DNA from: Bacteroidota bacterium
Lineage (GTDB): Bacteria; Bacteroidota; Bacteroidia; Chitinophagales; LD1
Assembly (NCBI GenBank): GCA_018267365.1
Contig: JAFDYQ010000024.1
Location: forward strand, 1-64,000
Direction: 5' to 3'
DNA length: 64,000 nt
How positions within the stretch are numbered: the first letter of the stretch is position 1; each line of letters opens with the position of its first letter. The notes beneath the pieces were generated by a model, which was not told where the DNA came from, made no database searches, and saw nothing but the letters and a program-made list of their open reading frames with translations. The position numbers were made by a program, and so were the translations under genes. Of this stretch, positions 61,180 to 64,000 are shown piece after piece.

Positions 61180-63264
61180 CTAGTGTATGACCGATACTCT
61201 GACGGAGCGCAGCGTATGGCTGCCATCTGTGAGTGATAGCAGGTAGATACCATCACTCGGCGCCGTCAGGTCTATATACTCCTTCTGCAAGCCACTGCGG
61301 ATATTTATGGCGTGCCGCTCTATCTCTTTGCCGGTCATATCTGTCAGCACATACTGCGCCTCCCGCGCCCGCTCCGACCGGATCAGCAGGGTAGCAGTAC
61401 CGGAGGTGGGATTGGGGCTGAGCGTCAGGTAGGAGATATCACTACTCTCCGCGATACCTGTATAATATACACCGATGAAAGTATCTATGAAGCAGCCTGT
61501 GGCATTCAGCACCCGAAACTGATACAGCCCCGGTGTGTCTATCACAAATATATCGCCGGACTGTATCGCACCGCCATTCATCTGATAGTAGAGAGTGTCA
61601 GTACCTGCACTGGCATTGATCACTACGTTTCCATTGGCCGGGCCCGCCAGTGGCACTACATTTATGCTATTGATGTGTATAGCGGCAGGCTGGTGCACTG
61701 CAGCGGTCAGTACCCGCTGGCAGCCGCCGCTATCAGACACAGTGAGCTGGTAGAAGCCCGCAGGTACCTGGGCCAGCACTGTGCCGCTATCTCCATTGCT
61801 CCACACAGCGTGGTAGCTATTGCCCGGGCCACCGCTTACAGTGGTCTGTATACTGCCGCTGGAGTCACCGTGGCAGCGCACATCTGTCTGGGCAATTTTC
61901 TGTACCGAGAAAGGGCACCTATCACAACTGTAGGAGCGCTCGGCCATATATGCATGATATAGATTGAGCCTGCCGCCTGTGGTGGTCAGATTGGCCAGGT
62001 CGCTCAGCGGGTCTACTGACTCAAAGAGATAGTCCCGCATGATCAGTGCTATGGAATCGGGATAGGCCATGTAGTCATTTACCATGTCCACGCACGCATT
62101 GGCCCACATAGCCCCGATAGCACCAGCCACATGGGGCGAGGCCATAGAGCAGCCGGAGAGATTGCCGTAGCTATTGCCGGGTATGGTAGACTTGATAGAG
62201 GTACCCGGCGCACCGAGGTCTATACTCACAGGGCCATAGCCTGCACCTGTATTCCTTGTATCATTGATTGTCGTATTGGTCACAGCTATCATCCACTTGC
62301 TGGGGCACTGGGTGGGGATATCACCTGTCACGTCTACATTCCAATTTCTGTTTGCCGTAGCTGCGGCGCTCAGGATGCCGTATCGGCCCATCGAGTCATA
62401 GAGCGCACACCAGATGGGATAGTCTGCAGGGTGCCCCTGATCTACACCAAAGGAGGAGTTGGTAGATACGATGAAGGCGCCTTTCGCTCCGCTGGTCTGA
62501 TCATACAGGCGGCGCATCTCTATCACGTAGTCATACGCTTTCACCACATCGCTCTCGACAGTAGAGGAGCCATCTATGGCCAGCACCTTGCAGCCCCAGC
62601 ATACACCTGCCACTCCTATACCATTGTTGGTTTTGGCAGCTGCTATACCGGCCACGTGCGTGCCGTGCTCATCCGGTCCATCATACATAGAGTCATTATT
62701 CATGTACACATTCCAGCCGCGGTAGTCATCTATGTAGCCATTGCCGTCATCGTCTATACCGTTGTGCGGTATTTCCTGTCGGTTCACAAAGAAGTTGACA
62801 TCCTCATGGTATACGTCAAAAGGGTCATCTATCACCGCTATCACGATCGTATCTCCCGTACGGGTCACAGCATTATGATTGATATCCCAAGCCTGCGGCG
62901 CACTGATATCAGCGCCGGGGTGTGTCAGGTTTTGCATATTCCACTGATCTGCAAAGTAGGTGTCATTGGGCACCAGAGATCGGCGCGTCACATTATTGTG
63001 ATTGTACTGCGCAGCTATGATCTGTTTGTCAGACTTGAGACGGTCCAGTATACCTTTCTCTTCCGATTGGATCAGCCAGATATTCATAGAGGCAGAGAGA
63101 CACTGTATCGCCGTAGCGTCATAGTTTGCCTTCAGGAAAGCCTCGCAATCTATACCCCCTTGCAGGTGAATGATATATTGGCCGGGCAGAGTAAAGTCTG
63201 CCACCTGGGCAGAGGACAAAAGTGCCACAGCGCATAGCCATAGCGAGAGTACTATCTTTTTCAT
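61180..63264 (-). CDS. Subtilisin-family (S8) protease with T9SS sorting domain
   Basis: A 694-residue secreted serine protease. Signal peptide residues 1-19 (ending LLSSAQ). The catalytic triad is visible: aspartate in IVIAVIDDPFD, histidine in DEHGTHVAGIAAAKTN, and serine in SGCSMASPHVAGAIGAM, with NSSFGVDQGHP between as the oxyanion region. After the catalytic domain (to about residue 440) there is an SprB-type repeat (CHGDSSGSIQTTVSGGPGN, VWSNGDSG), then a type A T9SS tail from about 610 (LTLSPNPTSGTATLLI). It digests external protein or matures other surface proteins; the specificity is not readable. Confidence 0.93.
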   Translation of the reverse strand: MKKIVLSLWLCAVALLSSAQVADFTLPGQYIIHLQGGIDCEAFLKANYDATAIQCLSASMNIWLIQSEEKGILDRLKSDKQIIAAQYNHNNVTRRSLVPNDTYFADQWNMQNLTHPGADISAPQAWDINHNAVTRTGDTIVIAVIDDPFDVYHEDVNFFVNRQEIPHNGIDDDGNGYIDDYRGWNVYMNNDSMYDGPDEHGTHVAGIAAAKTNNGIGVAGVCWGCKVLAIDGSSTVESDVVKAYDYVIEMRRLYDQTSGAKGAFIVSTNSSFGVDQGHPADYPIWCALYDSMGRYGILSAAATANRNWNVDVTGDIPTQCPSKWMIAVTNTTINDTRNTGAGYGPVSIDLGAPGTSIKSTIPGNSYGNLSGCSMASPHVAGAIGAMWANACVDMVNDYMAYPDSIALIMRDYLFESVDPLSDLANLTTTGGRLNLYHAYMAERSYSCDRCPFSVQKIAQTDVRCHGDSSGSIQTTVSGGPGNSYHAVWSNGDSGTVLAQVPAGFYQLTVSDSGGCQRVLTAAVHQPAAIHINSINVVPLAGPANGNVVINASAGTDTLYYQMNGGAIQSGDIFVIDTPGLYQFRVLNATGCFIDTFIGVYYTGIAESSDISYLTLSPNPTSGTATLLIRSERAREAQYVLTDMTGKEIERHAINIRSGLQKEYIDLTAPSDGIYLLSLTDGSHTLRSVRVSVIH

Positions 63265-63380
63265 TTATAAACTATCGTAACGGTAGTCATAAAGATACGG
63301 AATAAAAGGCGCACCATAATATGGCTGTTAAAGCCTCCCTTCGTAGAAGTTTGGAGGGTAGTAGTTCCTGTATTGGCTGT

Positions 63381-63407
63381 TACCCTCTCCTTTTTTAGGA
63401 GAGGGTA
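63381..63407. repeat. Palindromic hairpin, dispersed type 1
   Basis: TACCCTCTCC-TTTTTTA-GGAGAGGGTA is a perfect ten-pair hairpin in the 273-bp gap between the protease and kmo genes. A similar hairpin follows at 63488. The flanking word GTAGTTCCTG occurs twice (63361 and about 63440). Confidence 0.75.
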
Positions 63408-63487
63408 AGGTGAGGTAGGGCGAGTCGCAGGGGCTGTTCGTAGTTCCTGATTTGATGATCAGTGAGATAGTTAAATACATCAGGGGC

Positions 63488-63510
63488 TTCCCTCTCCCTC
63501 GGAGAGGGAA
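63488..63510. repeat. Palindromic hairpin, dispersed type 2
   Basis: TTCCCTCTCC-CTC-GGAGAGGGAA is a ten-pair hairpin about 30 bp beyond the kmo stop codon (minus strand). It shares its CCCTCTCC/GGAGAGGG core with the hairpin at 63381 and with the motif near 14307. It may serve as a terminator for kmo, though no T-run is seen. Confidence 0.7.
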
Positions 63511-63537
63511 GCTGCCGAAGGCTGATGGGTGAGGTGA

Positions 63538-64000
63538 TTATGCCTCCGCGGCGAGCCATTCCTCCGCTATCTTCAGCACCTCTGCGCTATCCCATCGCTC
63601 TGCTATGTTGTCCATGGCCATGATCCGGTCCAGCAGTACGCTCTGGTGCTGCGCCCGCGACTGTGCCTCAGCGTATGGCACCCGGTCAAAGGTCACCATC
63701 GAGTATAGGGTATTAAACCGGCCAGGGAAGTGGGCAGCAATATGCTTCTCTATTTTCAGGCGCAGCTGAAACTCCGGTTGCCCCGAGAGGTCGCGCATTT
63801 CTATATAGTTGTATAGGGCGAGATCTGCTATCGCATCAGCATTCTCCTTGCGGGACTGCTGGTACTGATCCAGCGCTACGGTCCAGTTGCCATCGCTCGC
63901 AGTCAGGATATCATCCAGCACATCTACATCTTCAAAACCGCAGTTCATACCCTGGCCGTAGAAAGGCACTACTGCATGTGCGGCATCTCCTATCAGTGCA
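63538..64000 (-). CDS. kmo: Kynurenine 3-monooxygenase, C-terminal part (runs off the window)
   Basis: Only the last 153 codons are inside the window; the gene enters from beyond base 64000. The visible start reads ALIGDAAHAVVPFYGQGMN, the FAD/ribityl-binding motif (GDAAH followed by PFxGQGMN) diagnostic of kynurenine 3-monooxygenase within the class A flavoprotein hydroxylases. Then come CGFEDVDVLDDIL and the helical tail. The enzyme hydroxylates kynurenine to 3-hydroxykynurenine in tryptophan breakdown toward NAD. A shorter frame starting at 63969 is not the real beginning, since the conserved motif lies before it. Confidence 0.9.
   Translation of the reverse strand, partial: ALIGDAAHAVVPFYGQGMNCGFEDVDVLDDILTASDGNWTVALDQYQQSRKENADAIADLALYNYIEMRDLSGQPEFQLRLKIEKHIAAHFPGRFNTLYSMVTFDRVPYAEAQSRAQHQSVLLDRIMAMDNIAERWDSAEVLKIAEEWLAAEA

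Noticed and set aside
62131-63237. A 368-residue plus-strand frame
   Set aside because: It is antisense to the subtilase; the catalytic triad is on the other strand.
1-64000. tRNA, rRNA or CRISPR array
   Set aside because: No T-loop-like GTTCRANNC in a cloverleaf context, no rRNA-like stretch and no regularly spaced repeats of 25-40 bp were seen in the gaps.

Overview
The window looks like chromosomal DNA of a Bacteroidota bacterium, probably of the Chitinophagia type. The phylum call rests on many secreted proteins ending in type IX secretion (T9SS) sorting domains, one gliding-motility-type C-terminal domain, a three-gene sdhCAB operon with a b558-type membrane subunit, promoters of the TTTG-N19-TANNTTTG type, and a group-II GGGP synthase. 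The genus cannot be read from the sequence. Most of the window has moderate GC and tightly packed genes. Two patches are clearly richer in AT: about 1-1300 and 14390-15202.

Layout. 1-4400 holds a gene-poor, palindrome-rich stretch and a PKD-domain T9SS protein bounded by direct repeats. 4400-12900 carries an OmpA-like lipoprotein, an AraC regulator, a ClC channel, a BadF-type kinase, a Sua5-type tRNA-modification enzyme, two secreted proteins and a carbohydrate porin. 13160-15202 is an accessory patch: a REP-associated tyrosine transposase between inverted-repeat REP pairs, then a double-HTH/GIY-YIG protein. 15286-29000 has a class II (B12-dependent) ribonucleotide reductase, GGGP synthase, a giant T9SS protein, a DoxX-like protein, a DUF4258 lipoprotein, a multi-PAS histidine kinase broken by a one-base frameshift, and kbl. 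29202-35462 is a metabolic block: sdhC, sdhA, an IVS-like four-helix-bundle gene within repeats, sdhB, a class-I-amidotransferase-like hydrolase and an aldehyde dehydrogenase. 35552-46913 has a sterol-desaturase-like enzyme, ComEC, riboflavin synthase, a 915-aa gliding-type protein, a MacA/TolC-like export pair and a eukaryote-like delta-7 sterol reductase. 46986-54846 has small unknowns, a pair of paralogous exported CxxC proteins, a P-type ATPase, a PAP2 phosphatase, an ATP-cone/nuclease fusion and a DUF962 protein. 54976-59928 is a two-operon cluster of membrane proteins with a winged-helix regulator, ending in a Coq4-like gene. The window closes with a thioredoxin-family protein, a T9SS subtilase and the 3' part of kynurenine 3-monooxygenase.

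The points that most deserve a second look are: (1) the REP/transposase locus at 13361-14238; (2) the four-helix-bundle gene in matching 8-bp-modular repeats lodged exactly between the sdhA stop and the sdhB start; (3) a shared CTTTG-N5-CAAAGT-N-CTTTT element before both transcription units of the winged-helix cluster; (4) the double CI-like HTH + GIY-YIG architecture; (5) sterol-reductase and Coq4-like genes in a lineage expected to use menaquinone and hopanoid-type lipids. No tRNA, rRNA, CRISPR array, prophage module or cobalamin riboswitch was recognised.
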